Below, piece after piece: positions 26,002 to 35,307 of a DNA stretch of 64,000 bases. Origin of the DNA: Massilia sp. Root418 (GTDB taxonomy: Bacteria; Pseudomonadota; Gammaproteobacteria; Burkholderiales; Burkholderiaceae_D); NCBI RefSeq assembly GCF_001425265.1, contig NZ_LMEC01000022.1:62001-126000 (forward strand), given 5' to 3'. Numbering within the stretch: the first letter of the stretch is position 1; each line of letters begins with the position of its first letter. The position numbers and the translations under genes are program-made. Below the pieces are notes generated by a model, which searched no databases, was not told the origin of the DNA, and saw nothing but the letters and a program-made list of their open reading frames with translations.

Positions 26002-26763
26002 TCAAGTCAGGCGCATCGGGATGCCCTGCTGCGCCATGAAGCGTTTGGCTTCCTGCACGGTGTGCTGGCCATAGTGGAAAATGCTGGCCGCCAGCACCGC
26101 ATCGGCGCGGCCCAGCTTGACGCCGTCCGCCAGGTCCTGCAGGCCGCCCACGCCGCCCGAGGCGATCACCGGGATGCCCACCGCGTCCGACACGGCGCGG
26201 GTCAGGCCCAGGTCGAAGCCGGACTTGGTGCCGTCGCGGTCCATGCTGGTGAGCAGCAGTTCGCCCGCGCCCAGCGATTCCATTTTCCGCGCCCACTCGA
26301 CCGCGTCCAGGCCGGTGGCCTTGCGGCCGCCGTGCGTAAACACTTCCCAGCGGCCCGGCTGCACTTGCTTGGCGTCGATCGCCACCACGATGCACTGCGA
26401 GCCGTGCTTTTGCGATGCGTCGAACACCAGTTGCGGGTTGGTCACGGCCGAGGTGTTCATGCTGACCTTGTCGGCGCCGGCGTTGAGCAGGCGGCGCACA
26501 TCGGCCACCTCGCGCACGCCGCCGCCCACGGTCAGCGGAATGAAGACCTGGGACGCCACCGCTTCGATGATGTCGAGGATCAGGCCGCGGTTGTCCGAGG
26601 AGGCGGTGATGTCGAGGAAGGTCAGTTCGTCGGCGCCCTGCTCGTCGTAGCGGCGCGCGATTTCCACCGGGTCGCCGGCATCGCGCAGCTCGGTGAAGTT
26701 GACGCCTTTGACGACGCGGCCGTCGGTCACGTCCAGGCAGGGAATGATACGTTTCGCGAGCAT
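26002..26763 (-). CDS. hisF: Imidazole glycerol phosphate synthase, cyclase subunit HisF
   Basis: A 253-residue TIM barrel. It begins MLAKRIIPCLDVTDGRVVKG with the catalytic Asp in CLDV, and the second catalytic Asp lies in TSMDRDGTKSGFD (~130). With HisH it converts PRFAR and ammonia to IGP and AICAR. Complete, normal length. Confidence 0.97.
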   Translation of the reverse strand: MLAKRIIPCLDVTDGRVVKGVNFTELRDAGDPVEIARRYDEQGADELTFLDITASSDNRGLILDIIEAVASQVFIPLTVGGGVREVADVRRLLNAGADKVSMNTSAVTNPQLVFDASQKHGSQCIVVAIDAKQVQPGRWEVFTHGGRKATGLDAVEWARKMESLGAGELLLTSMDRDGTKSGFDLGLTRAVSDAVGIPVIASGGVGGLQDLADGVKLGRADAVLAASIFHYGQHTVQEAKRFMAQQGIPMRLT

Positions 26764-26770
26764 GGTGGGA

Positions 26771-27550
26771 TCAGTCTTCCAGACTGCCTTCCGTCAGTTC
26801 GTCGGCGCGCAGCTGCGCCTCGTTCAGGTCGAGCGTGCCCTCGTAGATCGAGCGCCCGCAGATCACGCCTTCGATGCCTTCGTCCTGCACCGCGCACAGC
26901 GCTTCCACGTCGGAAATGTTGTGCAGGCCGCCGGAGGCGATCACGGGAATCTTCACCGCCTGCGCCAGTTTCACGGTCGCTTCGATGTTCACGCCGCCCA
27001 TCATGCCGTCGCGGCCGATGTCGGTGTAGATGATGGACTCCACGCCGTAGGCTTCGAATTTCTGGGCCAGGTCGATCACCTCGTGGCCGGACATCTTGCT
27101 CCAGCCGTCGGTGGCGACCTTGCCGTCCTTGGCGTCCAGGCCGACGATGATGTGGCCGGGGAAGGCGCCGCATGCGTCATGCAGGAAGCCCGGGCTTTTC
27201 ACGGCGGCGGTGCCGATGATGACGTAGGTGATGCCGGCGTCCAGGTAGCGTTCGATGGTGTCGAGGTCGCGGATGCCGCCACCCAGCTGCACCGGGATCT
27301 CGTCGATGTCGTTTTCCTCGGCGAATTCCTGCACCACTTTCAGGATGGCCTTGATGGCGCCTTCGTTTTTCGGCTTGCCGGCGAAGGCGCCGTTCAGGTC
27401 CACCAGGTGCAGTCGGCGCGCGCCCTGCTTCAGCCAGTGCAGGGCCATGTCGGCCGGGTCTTCGGAGAATACGGTAGCAAGTTCCATATCGCCCTGTTTC
27501 AGGCGTACGCAGTGACCGTCTTTGAGGTCGATGGCAGGAATGAGCAGCAT
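26771..27550 (-). CDS. hisA: ProFAR isomerase HisA
   Basis: A 259-residue TIM barrel starting MLLIPAIDLKDGHCVRLKQG, with the catalytic Asp in AIDLKDG and the second in YTDIGRDGMM (~130). It performs the Amadori rearrangement of ProFAR to PRFAR. Seven bases separate it from hisF. Confidence 0.97.
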   Translation of the reverse strand: MLLIPAIDLKDGHCVRLKQGDMELATVFSEDPADMALHWLKQGARRLHLVDLNGAFAGKPKNEGAIKAILKVVQEFAEENDIDEIPVQLGGGIRDLDTIERYLDAGITYVIIGTAAVKSPGFLHDACGAFPGHIIVGLDAKDGKVATDGWSKMSGHEVIDLAQKFEAYGVESIIYTDIGRDGMMGGVNIEATVKLAQAVKIPVIASGGLHNISDVEALCAVQDEGIEGVICGRSIYEGTLDLNEAQLRADELTEGSLED

Positions 27551-27602
27551 AGTGTGTGTGAGTTGATTAGTTTAGGGTTGCCGAAGGGGACTATCAAGTT
27601 TC

Positions 27603-28241
27603 TTACGGTTGCCAATGCACGAAATTCTTATACAGCTGCAAGCCCACGGCGGCGCTCTTCTCCGGGTGGAACTGGGTGGCGAACACATTGTCGCGCGCCA
27701 CGGCGCAGCAGAACGGCGTGCCGTACACGGTTTCGCCCACGCTGTGCGCAGCCTCGCCCGGCCGCACGTAATAGCTGTGCACAAAGTAAAAATAGCTGTT
27801 GTCCGGAATGCCGGCCCACATCGGATGAGCGGCACGCTGGCGCACCTGGTTCCAGCCCATCTGCGGCACCTTGAAGCGCGAGCCGTCTTCCTGCAGCTGG
27901 CCGTCCAGCTGGAAACGCACCACCTTGCCCGGCAACAAGCCCAGGCCCAGCGCGCCGCCCTCTTCCGACGAATCGAACAGCATCTGCTCGCCGATGCACA
28001 CGCCCATCAGCGGCTTGCTTTCGGCTGCGCGCAGCAGCGCGTCCTGCACGCCGGATTCGCGCAGGCTGCGCATGCAGTCCGGCATGGCGCCCTGGCCGGG
28101 CAGCACGATGCGGTCGGCATGCTCGATGTCGGCCACTTGCCCGGAGATGACGATGTCGGCTTCCGGCGCCACCGCGCGCAGGGCTTGCGCCACCGAACGC
28201 AGGTTACCCATGCCGTAATCCACAACAACAATTTTCTTCAT
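27603..28241 (-). CDS. hisH: Imidazole glycerol phosphate synthase, glutaminase subunit HisH
   Basis: A 212-residue class I amidotransferase. MKKIVVVDYGMGNLRSV opens the domain; the nucleophile Cys lies in PLMGVCIGEQML (~85), and the His-Glu pair in ATQFHPEKSA near residue 195. It supplies ammonia to HisF. The ATG at 28241 matches the family start; an extension to 28277 is open but unconserved. Confidence 0.97.
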   Translation of the reverse strand: MKKIVVVDYGMGNLRSVAQALRAVAPEADIVISGQVADIEHADRIVLPGQGAMPDCMRSLRESGVQDALLRAAESKPLMGVCIGEQMLFDSSEEGGALGLGLLPGKVVRFQLDGQLQEDGSRFKVPQMGWNQVRQRAAHPMWAGIPDNSYFYFVHSYYVRPGEAAHSVGETVYGTPFCCAVARDNVFATQFHPEKSAAVGLQLYKNFVHWQP

Positions 28242-28299
28242 AATGCCATTCAAGCAGAGGCAGCGCGGCCCACGCAAGGGCTATCCGCGCTGCGATTGA

Positions 28300-28890
28300 T
28301 TACAAGCTACCTTTGGTCGACGGGATGGTGCCGGCGGCGCGTTCGTCCAGGGTGGTGGCCATGCGCAGCGCGCGGCCGAACGCCTTGAACACGGTTTCGC
28401 ACTGGTGGTGCGCATTGGTGCCGCGCAGGTTGTCGATATGCAAAGTCACCAGGGCATGGTTGACGAAGCCGCGGAAAAATTCCAGGGTCAGGTCAACGTC
28501 GAAGCCGCCTATCATGGCGCGGGTGAACGGTATGTGGTACTCGATGCCTGGGCGGCCGGAAAAATCGATCACCACGCGCGACAGGGCCTCGTCCAGCGGC
28601 ACATAGGAATGGCCGTAGCGCACGATGCCCTTCTTGTCGCCGATCGCCTTGGCGAACGCCATGCCCAGCGTGATGCCCACGTCTTCCACCGTATGGTGGT
28701 TGTCGATGTGGATGTCGCCGGTGGCTTCGACTTCCAGGTCGAACAGGCCGTGGCGGGCGATCTGGTCCAGCATGTGGTCCAGGAAGGGCACGCCCGTGTT
28801 CAGCTTCTGCACGCCGGTGCCGTCCAGGTTGATGGCGACACGGATCTGGGTCTCGTTGGTGTTGCGGGTGATTTCTGCGGTGCGGTTCAT
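28300..28890 (-). CDS. hisB: Imidazoleglycerol-phosphate dehydratase
   Basis: A 196-residue monofunctional HisB (no phosphatase domain). Two metal-binding motifs are visible: DIHIDNHHTVEDVGI (~70) and LHIDNLRGTNAHHQCE (~165). It dehydrates IGP to imidazole acetol phosphate. The histidinol phosphatase is therefore encoded elsewhere. Confidence 0.97.
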   Translation of the reverse strand: MNRTAEITRNTNETQIRVAINLDGTGVQKLNTGVPFLDHMLDQIARHGLFDLEVEATGDIHIDNHHTVEDVGITLGMAFAKAIGDKKGIVRYGHSYVPLDEALSRVVIDFSGRPGIEYHIPFTRAMIGGFDVDLTLEFFRGFVNHALVTLHIDNLRGTNAHHQCETVFKAFGRALRMATTLDERAAGTIPSTKGSL

Positions 28891-28909
28891 GGAAAGCTCT
28901 ACGTTGGTC

Positions 28910-30001
28910 TTAAGCTGCCTGCGATGCTTTGAATGCTTCGAGGAAAGCGGCGTTCTCTTCCGGAGTGCTGACCGTGATACGCAGACAATTGGCCAGTACA
29001 CTGTGCATTTTACCTACATTTTTGACTAACACCTTACGGGACAGCAGATAGGCGTTAGCCGCGTCGGCGTCGGGCACCCGGACGAGGATGAAGTTGGCGG
29101 CGGAGGGGAACACTTGCACGCCGGGTACGGCGGCCAGGGCCTCGGCCATCAGCGCGCGTTGTTCGCGCAGAAGGGCGGCTTGCTTGTTGAGCACGTCGAG
29201 GTTGTCGAGTGCGAATTCGGCGGCGACTTGCGTCAGCACATTCACATTATACGGCGGACGGACCTTGTCGAACTGCTCCAGCAGTTTCGGCGCGGCCGAC
29301 ATGTAGCCGAGGCGGATGCCGGCCAGGCCCAGTTTGGACACGGTGCGCATCACCACCAGGTTGTCGAACTCCGGCAGGCGGCCCATGAAGCTTTGCTGGG
29401 CGAAGGGCTCGTAAGCCTCGTCCACCACGGCAATGCCGGTGTCGCCCAGCGCCTGGATGATGGCGACGATGTCTTCCGCATCGAACAGGTTGCCGGTGGG
29501 GTTGTTCGGATACGCCAGGTAGACCAGGGCCGGCTTGTGCTGGGCGATGGCCGCCAGCATGGCGGGCAGGTCCAGGGTCAGGTCGTCCTTCAGCGGCACG
29601 CCGACAAAGTCCATGCCGGCGAACTGCGCCGAGCGGGCGTACATGACGAAGGCGGGCACCGGCGCCAGCACCACGGCGCGGCGGTCCTGGCGGGCACAGG
29701 CCATGTCGAGGATGGAGATCAGTTCATCGGAGCCATTGCCCAGCAGGACGTCGTAGCCGGCGGGCACGCCGAGCTGCTTGCAGATGCGTTCTTTCACGCT
29801 GGCGTAGGAGGCCACCGGGTAGCGGTTCAGCGCCACGGCGGCCAGGCGGCTGCCCAGCTCGGCGGCCAGATGGTCAGGCAGCGGGTAAGGATTTTCCATC
29901 GCGTCCAGTTTGATGAAACCGCTTGCATCTGCCACGTGGTAGCCGGGAACGGCCAGTACGTCGGAACGGATGGTGTTGCGGATGAGACTGTCGATGGACA
30001 T
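28910..30001 (-). CDS. hisC: Histidinol-phosphate aminotransferase
   Basis: A 363-residue PLP aminotransferase. LDAMENPYPLP near the N-terminus, YPNNPTGNLF, VVDEAYEPF, and the PLP lysine segment RTVSKLGLAGIRLGY (~225) are present. It transaminates imidazole acetol phosphate with glutamate. AAGGAG precedes the ATG. The gene upstream is the DNA methyltransferase. Confidence 0.96.
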   Translation of the reverse strand: MSIDSLIRNTIRSDVLAVPGYHVADASGFIKLDAMENPYPLPDHLAAELGSRLAAVALNRYPVASYASVKERICKQLGVPAGYDVLLGNGSDELISILDMACARQDRRAVVLAPVPAFVMYARSAQFAGMDFVGVPLKDDLTLDLPAMLAAIAQHKPALVYLAYPNNPTGNLFDAEDIVAIIQALGDTGIAVVDEAYEPFAQQSFMGRLPEFDNLVVMRTVSKLGLAGIRLGYMSAAPKLLEQFDKVRPPYNVNVLTQVAAEFALDNLDVLNKQAALLREQRALMAEALAAVPGVQVFPSAANFILVRVPDADAANAYLLSRKVLVKNVGKMHSVLANCLRITVSTPEENAAFLEAFKASQAA

Positions 30002-30019
30002 CTTGCTGCACTCCTTAAG

Positions 30020-31018
30020 TTAAATGGTAACTTCTTCGGGGGGCGCCTTTTTCACGGCGCGTGATCGTTTCGGCGCCGCCGGCTTGGGGGCGGCGGCTTT
30101 CTTGGTTGCGGTTGTCTTTGCCGCAGTCTTCTTTGCTGCGGTTTTCTTTTTCGGCGCGGCGCTTTTGGCCTTGGGCGCCACTGCGGCTTTGGCCTTCGGC
30201 TTGGCCTTGGCCTTCGGCTCGGCCGGCGCATCCGGCGCGGCGGCAACGGCCAGCGCTTCGAGCGTTTCCAGCGCGGCCAGGCGCTCGTTGATGATGGCGC
30301 AGTATTCCGGGTTCAGCTCGAAGCCGACGAACTGGCGCCCGCAGCGGCGCGCGGCCAGCGCGGTGGTGCCGCTGCCCATGAACAGGTCCAGCACCACGCC
30401 GCCCGGCGGGCACGAGGCCTTCACCATGCGCTCGATGATCTCAAGCGGCTTCTGGGTGGGGTGGTTGGCGCGCTCCGGATGCTCGCGGTGCAGGCGCGAC
30501 ACGCTCCACACGTCCTTCGGGTTGTAGCCCACTTCCAGCCACTTGGCGCCGATGAAGATGGAGCGCGAGCGCGCCTTCTTGGTTTCGGCGTCGTAGGGAA
30601 TGCGCACGGCGTCCAGGTCGAAGTAGTAATCCTTGCGGCCGACGAAGAAACCCACCGTGTCGTGCACCGACGAGTAGCTGCGCACGCTGCCGCCCATGGA
30701 CGGCACGCGGCGGTCCCAGATGATTTCGTTCATCATCGTCATGCGCTGCTTGAGCATGACGAAGATTTCCGGCGAAAAGCGCCAGGTCAGGAAGATGTAC
30801 AGGCTGCCGTTCGGTTTCAACTTGGGCAGCGCCGCGTCGATCCACTGCTCGGTCCAGCGCAGGTACTCCTCCACCGTCTGCTGGTCCGATGCGTTGCCGT
30901 AGTCCTTGCCCAGGTTGTAGGGCGGATCGGTCAGGATCAGGTCGACGGCGCCGTCCGGGATGCGCGCCAGTCCGGACAGCGCATCCTCGCAGAAGACCTG
31001 GTTCAGCCAGTCGCTCAT
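30020..31018 (-). CDS. Orphan DNA methyltransferase with histone H1-like Lys/Ala tail, inside the his operon
   Basis: A 332-residue beta-class N6-adenine/N4-cytosine methyltransferase. The catalytic motif LTDPPYNLG has DPPY at 31-34; HPTQKP lies at 186-191 and the AdoMet motif DLFMGSGT at 211-218, so the order (IV before I) marks the beta class. DPPY favours adenine N6 methylation. Residues ~264-322 are a Lys/Ala/Pro tail (KAKPKAKAAV, KKTAAKKTAA, KKAAAPKPAAPKRSR) resembling bacterial histone H1-like proteins and likely adding non-specific DNA binding. No restriction gene is adjacent. It lies 7 bp after hisD with AAGGA before the ATG, and 18 bp before hisC, so it is co-transcribed with histidine genes. 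Confidence 0.88.
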   Translation of the reverse strand: MSDWLNQVFCEDALSGLARIPDGAVDLILTDPPYNLGKDYGNASDQQTVEEYLRWTEQWIDAALPKLKPNGSLYIFLTWRFSPEIFVMLKQRMTMMNEIIWDRRVPSMGGSVRSYSSVHDTVGFFVGRKDYYFDLDAVRIPYDAETKKARSRSIFIGAKWLEVGYNPKDVWSVSRLHREHPERANHPTQKPLEIIERMVKASCPPGGVVLDLFMGSGTTALAARRCGRQFVGFELNPEYCAIINERLAALETLEALAVAAAPDAPAEPKAKAKPKAKAAVAPKAKSAAPKKKTAAKKTAAKTTATKKAAAPKPAAPKRSRAVKKAPPEEVTI

Positions 31019-31025
31019 AGCGTCC

Positions 31026-32348
31026 TTATTCCGCCTTGATGCGCAGCTCGGCGCTGCGGGCGTGCGCCTGCAGGCCCTCGCCGTAGGCCAGTTCCGCCGC
31101 CACCTTGCCCAGGGTCTGCGCACCGGCTTCGGACACGAAGATGATGGACGAGCGCTTCTGGAAGTCGTACACGCCCAGCGGCGAGGAGAAGCGCGCGGTG
31201 CGCGACGTCGGCAGCACGTGGTTCGGGCCGCAGCAATAGTCGCCCAGCGATTCGGACGAATAACGGCCCAGGAACATGGCGCCCGCGTGGCGGATCTTGT
31301 CGGCCCACTGCTGCGGTTCCAGCGCGGAGATCTCCAGGTGCTCGGCGGCGATGCTGTTGGCGATGGCGCAGGCCTCGTCCATGTCGCGCACCTTCACCAG
31401 CGCGCCGCGGTCGTTCAGCGAAGTGCGGATCACTTCCTGGCGCGGCATCGTCGGCAGCAGCTTGCTGATGCTGGCTTCCACCCGCGCGATGTAGTCCGCG
31501 TCCGGGCACAGCAGGATCGCTTGCGCCAGCTCGTCGTGCTCGGCCTGCGAGAACAGGTCCATGGCCACCCAGTCCGGGTCGGTGCTGCCGTCGCACACGA
31601 TCAGGATCTCGGACGGGCCGGCGATCATGTCGATGCCGACGGTGCCGAACACGCGGCGCTTGGCGGCGGCCACGTAGGCGTTGCCGGGGCCGACAATCTT
31701 GTCGACGGCGGCGATGGTCTCGGTGCCGTAGGCCAGCGCGCCGACTGCCTGCGCGCCGCCGATGGTGATGACCCGCGTGACGCCGGCCAGCGCGGCGGCG
31801 GCCAGCACCATCTGGTTCTTCACGCCGTCCGGGATCGGCACCACCATGATGATTTCCGCCACGCCCGCCACCTGGGCGGGAATCGCGTTCATCAGCACCG
31901 ACGAAGGATAGGCGGCCTTGCCGCCCGGGACGTAGATGCCGACGCGGTCCAGCGGCGTGATGCGCTGGCCCAGCACCGTGCCGTCAGCCTCGGTGTAGCT
32001 GAAGCCTTGCAGCTCCTGCTTCTGGCGCTCGTGGAACACGCGGATGCGGTCGGCCGCCACTTGCAGGGCGGCGCGCTGGGCGGCGGGCAACGCGTCCAGC
32101 GCTGCCTGCAGTTCGGCTTGCGGCAGGTCCAGCGTGTCCACCGAGGCGGCGCCGCCGTTGGGCAGGCGGTCGAAGCGGTTGGTGTATTCCAGCACGGCGG
32201 CATTGCCGCGCGTTTTCACGTCGGCCAGGATTTTCGCCACCGCCGTTTCAATGGCGTCGTCGGTGGACGCCTCGAAGGCCAGCAGCGCGTTCAGCGTGGG
32301 CTGGAAGTCTGCCGCCGAGGAATCGAGCTTGCGGATGCTGATCGTCAT
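31026..32348 (-). CDS. hisD: Histidinol dehydrogenase
   Basis: A 440-residue zinc enzyme carrying out the last two oxidations from histidinol to histidine. VGIYVPGGKAAYPSSVLMN (~130), GPGNAYVAAAKR (~225), and the catalytic Glu-His segment AAEHLEI (~325) are present. Its ATG overlaps the hisG stop. Confidence 0.97.
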   Translation of the reverse strand: MTISIRKLDSSAADFQPTLNALLAFEASTDDAIETAVAKILADVKTRGNAAVLEYTNRFDRLPNGGAASVDTLDLPQAELQAALDALPAAQRAALQVAADRIRVFHERQKQELQGFSYTEADGTVLGQRITPLDRVGIYVPGGKAAYPSSVLMNAIPAQVAGVAEIIMVVPIPDGVKNQMVLAAAALAGVTRVITIGGAQAVGALAYGTETIAAVDKIVGPGNAYVAAAKRRVFGTVGIDMIAGPSEILIVCDGSTDPDWVAMDLFSQAEHDELAQAILLCPDADYIARVEASISKLLPTMPRQEVIRTSLNDRGALVKVRDMDEACAIANSIAAEHLEISALEPQQWADKIRHAGAMFLGRYSSESLGDYCCGPNHVLPTSRTARFSSPLGVYDFQKRSSIIFVSEAGAQTLGKVAAELAYGEGLQAHARSAELRIKAE

Positions 32349-33022
32349 TGCTTCACCTTTTTCGAGGCGCGCTCAAACGCTTCGATGATCGGCTGCAGGC
32401 GCTGGCGCTTGAGCTTGAGCGCCGCCTGGTTGACCACCAGGCGCGAGGAGATGTCCATGATCTCTTCCACTTCCACCAGGTTGTTGGCGCGCAGCGTGCT
32501 GCCGGTCGACACCAGGTCGACGATGGCGTCCGACAGCCCCACCAGCGGCGCCAGCTCCATCGAGCCGTACAGCTTGATCAGGTCCACGTGCACGCCCTTG
32601 GACGCGAAGTGCTCGCGCGCGGTGGTGGTGAACTTGGTGGCTACGCGCAGGCGCGCGCCCTGGCGCACCGCCGCCTCGTAGTCGAAGCCGGATTTCACAG
32701 CGACCGACATGCGGCACTGCGCGATGTTCAAGTCCACCGGCTGGTACAGGCCTTCGCCGCCGTGCTCGATCAGCACGTCCTTGCCGGCCACGCCGAAGTC
32801 CGCCGCGCCGTGCTGCACGTAGGTCGGCACGTCGGTGGCGCGCACAATCAGGACGCGCACATTGGGGTCGTTGGTGGCCAGGATCAGCTTGCGCGAGGTT
32901 TCCGGATTCTCGGTGACGGTAATGCCGGCTGCTTCCAGCAGCGGCAAGGTGTCTTCGAAAATACGGCCCTTCGACAGCGCAAGGATCAGCTGGGAATTGG
33001 CGTCGCTGTTAAATCCGCTCAT
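32345..33022 (-). CDS. hisG: ATP phosphoribosyltransferase, short form
   Basis: A 225-residue HisG of the short type: LILALSKGRIFEDTLPLLEA opening, and GSTLRANNLVEVE near 170 for the PRPP loop. It lacks the C-terminal regulatory ACT-like domain, so by family rule it needs a HisZ partner, which is not in this window. First committed step of histidine synthesis. Confidence 0.96.
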   Translation of the reverse strand: MSGFNSDANSQLILALSKGRIFEDTLPLLEAAGITVTENPETSRKLILATNDPNVRVLIVRATDVPTYVQHGAADFGVAGKDVLIEHGGEGLYQPVDLNIAQCRMSVAVKSGFDYEAAVRQGARLRVATKFTTTAREHFASKGVHVDLIKLYGSMELAPLVGLSDAIVDLVSTGSTLRANNLVEVEEIMDISSRLVVNQAALKLKRQRLQPIIEAFERASKKVKQ

Positions 33023-33032
33023 GATGTTCTCT

Positions 33033-34283
33033 TTACTTGATTCGGCTGATGTTGGCGCCGATCGCCTGCAGCTTCACTTCCATGCGGTCGTAGCCGCGGT
33101 CGAGGTGGTAGATGCGGTCGATCAGCGTTTCGCCCTTGGCGGCCAGGCCTGCGATTACCAGCGAAGCCGAAGCGCGCAGGTCGGTCGCCATCACGGGCGC
33201 GCCCACCAGCTGGTCCACGCCTTTGATAAAGGCCGTGTTGCCGTCGGTTTCAATTGCTGCGCCCAGGCGGTTCATCTCCTGGACGTGCATGAAGCGGTTC
33301 TCGAAAATGGTTTCGGTCACGCGGCTGGCGCCATTGGCGATGGTGTTCACCGCCATGAACTGGGCCTGCATATCGGTCGGGAAGCCAGGGTATTCGGTGG
33401 TACGGAAAGTCACCGGGTTCGGACGCGCATCCATTTGCGCGCGGATGGTGTCTTTGCCGATGGTCATTTGCAGGCCGATCTCGCGCAGCTTGTCGAGCGC
33501 GGCGTCCATGATGTCGGTGCGGGTGTTGCGCAAGGTGATGTCGCCGCCGGTGGCCGCCACGGCGCACAGGAAGGTGGCCGCTTCGATGCGGTCCGAGATC
33601 ACCGCGTGCGAGGCGCCATGCAGTTCCGGCACGCCCTGGATCACCAGGCGGTCGGTGCCGATGCCCTGGATCTGCGCGCCCATGGCCACCAGCAGGTTGG
33701 CCAGGTCGGTCACTTCCGGCTCGCGCGCGGCGTTTTCCAGGATGGTCTCGCCTTCGGCCAGGGTGGCCGCCATCAGCAGGTTTTCGGTACCGGTCACCGT
33801 GATCATGTCGGTGACGATGCGGGCGCCCTTGAGTTTTTTGCACTTGGCGTAGATGTAGCCGGCGTCGATGGTGATCTCGGCGCCCAAGGCCTGCAAGCCC
33901 TTGATGTGCTGGTCCACCGGGCGCGAGCCGATGGCGCAGCCGCCCGGCAGCGATACCTTCGCTTCGCCGAAGCGCGCCAGCAGCGGGCCCAGTACCAGGA
34001 TGGAGGCGCGCATGGTTTTCACCAGCTCGTAGGGCGCTTCCAGCTTGTCGATGGCGCCGCCGTTGAGCGTCACGCGCTCGCCGTCCTGCGTCACTTTCAG
34101 GCCGGTCTGGCCCAGCAGCTTGAGCATGGTGGCCACGTCGTGCAGGTGCGGGACATTGTCCAGCACCACGTCGCCCGCCGTCAGCAGGCCGGCGCACAGG
34201 ATGGGCAGCGCCGCGTTCTTGGCGCCGGAGATGGTGACGTCGCCGACCAGGCGCTTGCCGCCCGTGATGAGGAGTTTGTCCAT
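33033..34283 (-). CDS. murA: UDP-N-acetylglucosamine 1-carboxyvinyltransferase
   Basis: A 416-residue enolpyruvyl transferase (E. coli 419). MDKLLITGGKRLVGDVTISGAKNAALP opening. The active-site loop that usually holds the fosfomycin-target Cys reads LPGGCAIGSRPVDQH (~110-124), with Cys present. First committed step of peptidoglycan synthesis, cytoplasmic. Sits between a BolA gene and hisG, a common betaproteobacterial order. Confidence 0.97.
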   Translation of the reverse strand: MDKLLITGGKRLVGDVTISGAKNAALPILCAGLLTAGDVVLDNVPHLHDVATMLKLLGQTGLKVTQDGERVTLNGGAIDKLEAPYELVKTMRASILVLGPLLARFGEAKVSLPGGCAIGSRPVDQHIKGLQALGAEITIDAGYIYAKCKKLKGARIVTDMITVTGTENLLMAATLAEGETILENAAREPEVTDLANLLVAMGAQIQGIGTDRLVIQGVPELHGASHAVISDRIEAATFLCAVAATGGDITLRNTRTDIMDAALDKLREIGLQMTIGKDTIRAQMDARPNPVTFRTTEYPGFPTDMQAQFMAVNTIANGASRVTETIFENRFMHVQEMNRLGAAIETDGNTAFIKGVDQLVGAPVMATDLRASASLVIAGLAAKGETLIDRIYHLDRGYDRMEVKLQAIGANISRIK

Positions 34284-34294
34284 GGTGTTTGTCC

Positions 34295-34531
34295 TTAGCC
34301 TTTGTATTCTTCCGGGGTCAGCGTCTTCATCGACAGCGCGTGGATTTCCTCGCGCATGCGGTCGCCCAGCGCGGCGTACACCAGCTGGTGGCGCTGGATC
34401 GGGCGCTTGCCGGCAAACGCCGGCGAGACGATGACAGCCTGGAAGTGCTGGCCGTCGCCCTCCACTTCGAGGTGGGTGCATTCAAGGCCGGCCTTGATGT
34501 AGCCGTGGATCGCTTCTGGAGTGGTGGTCAT
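34295..34531 (-). CDS. ibaG: BolA family protein, IbaG-like
   Basis: A 78-residue BolA-fold protein: HLEVEGDGQHFQAVIVSPAF, then KRPIQRHQLVYAALGDRM with the invariant RHQLVY helix. BolA/IbaG proteins pair with monothiol glutaredoxins and Fe-S clusters; grxD is encoded at 57.6 kb. Next to murA as in E. coli. Confidence 0.92.
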   Translation of the reverse strand: MTTTPEAIHGYIKAGLECTHLEVEGDGQHFQAVIVSPAFAGKRPIQRHQLVYAALGDRMREEIHALSMKTLTPEEYKG

Positions 34532-34545
34532 GGTTGTTTTCCTTC

Positions 34546-35307
34546 TTAGTGGCGCAGGCGGTAGCCGCTGCTCAGTAAACGAATAGCCAGCATCGACAGC
34601 ACGGCCAGGAAGGCGCCGACGATGCCGAGGCTGATGAATGGGTTGACGTCGCTCTGGCCGAAGAAGCCGTGGCGGAAGCCGTCTATCATGTAAAAGAACG
34701 GGTTCAGGTGCGACACGGTGAGCCAGAACGGCGGCAGCGAATGGATGGAATAGAACACGCCGGACAGGAAGGTCAGCGGCATGATCAGGAAGTTCTGGAA
34801 CGCGGCCAGCTGGTCGAATTTCTCGGCCCAGATGCCGGCGATCAGGCCCATGGTGCCCAGGATGGCGGCGCCCAGCAGGGCAAACACCAGTATCCAGACG
34901 GGCGCCACGAAGCTCATGTTGGCGAACCAGGCGGTGACGATGAACACGCCCGCGCCCACCACCAGGCCGCGCACCATGGCCGCGATCACGTAGGCCGAGT
35001 AGATCTCCCAGTGCGACAAGGGCGTGAGCAGCACGAACACCAGGTTGCCGGTGATCTTGGACTGGATCAGCGAGGACGAGGAATTGGCAAAGGCGTTCTG
35101 CAATACGCTCATCATCACCAGGCCGGGAATCAGGAAGGCGGTGTAGCTCACGCCCGGATACACCTGCACGCGGCCTTCCAGCACGTGGCCGAAAATCAGC
35201 AGGTACAGCATGGCGGTGAGGATGGGCGCGGCCACGGTTTGCGTGGCGACCTTGTAGAAGCGCAGCGTCTCTTTGTAGACCAGAGTGCGGAAGCCGGTGG
35301 AAATCAT
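34546..35307 (-). CDS. ABC-2 type transporter permease
   Basis: A 253-residue permease of the ABC-2 type: six hydrophobic segments from ~residue 25 to 245, with the LTFLSGVFYSIHSLPPFW loop typical of YadH/NodJ-like proteins. Pairs with the ATPase gene directly upstream (ATG overlaps its stop). Substrate unknown; the family exports lipids or polysaccharides, and the location next to mla genes suggests envelope work. Confidence 0.9.
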   Translation of the reverse strand: MISTGFRTLVYKETLRFYKVATQTVAAPILTAMLYLLIFGHVLEGRVQVYPGVSYTAFLIPGLVMMSVLQNAFANSSSSLIQSKITGNLVFVLLTPLSHWEIYSAYVIAAMVRGLVVGAGVFIVTAWFANMSFVAPVWILVFALLGAAILGTMGLIAGIWAEKFDQLAAFQNFLIMPLTFLSGVFYSIHSLPPFWLTVSHLNPFFYMIDGFRHGFFGQSDVNPFISLGIVGAFLAVLSMLAIRLLSSGYRLRH

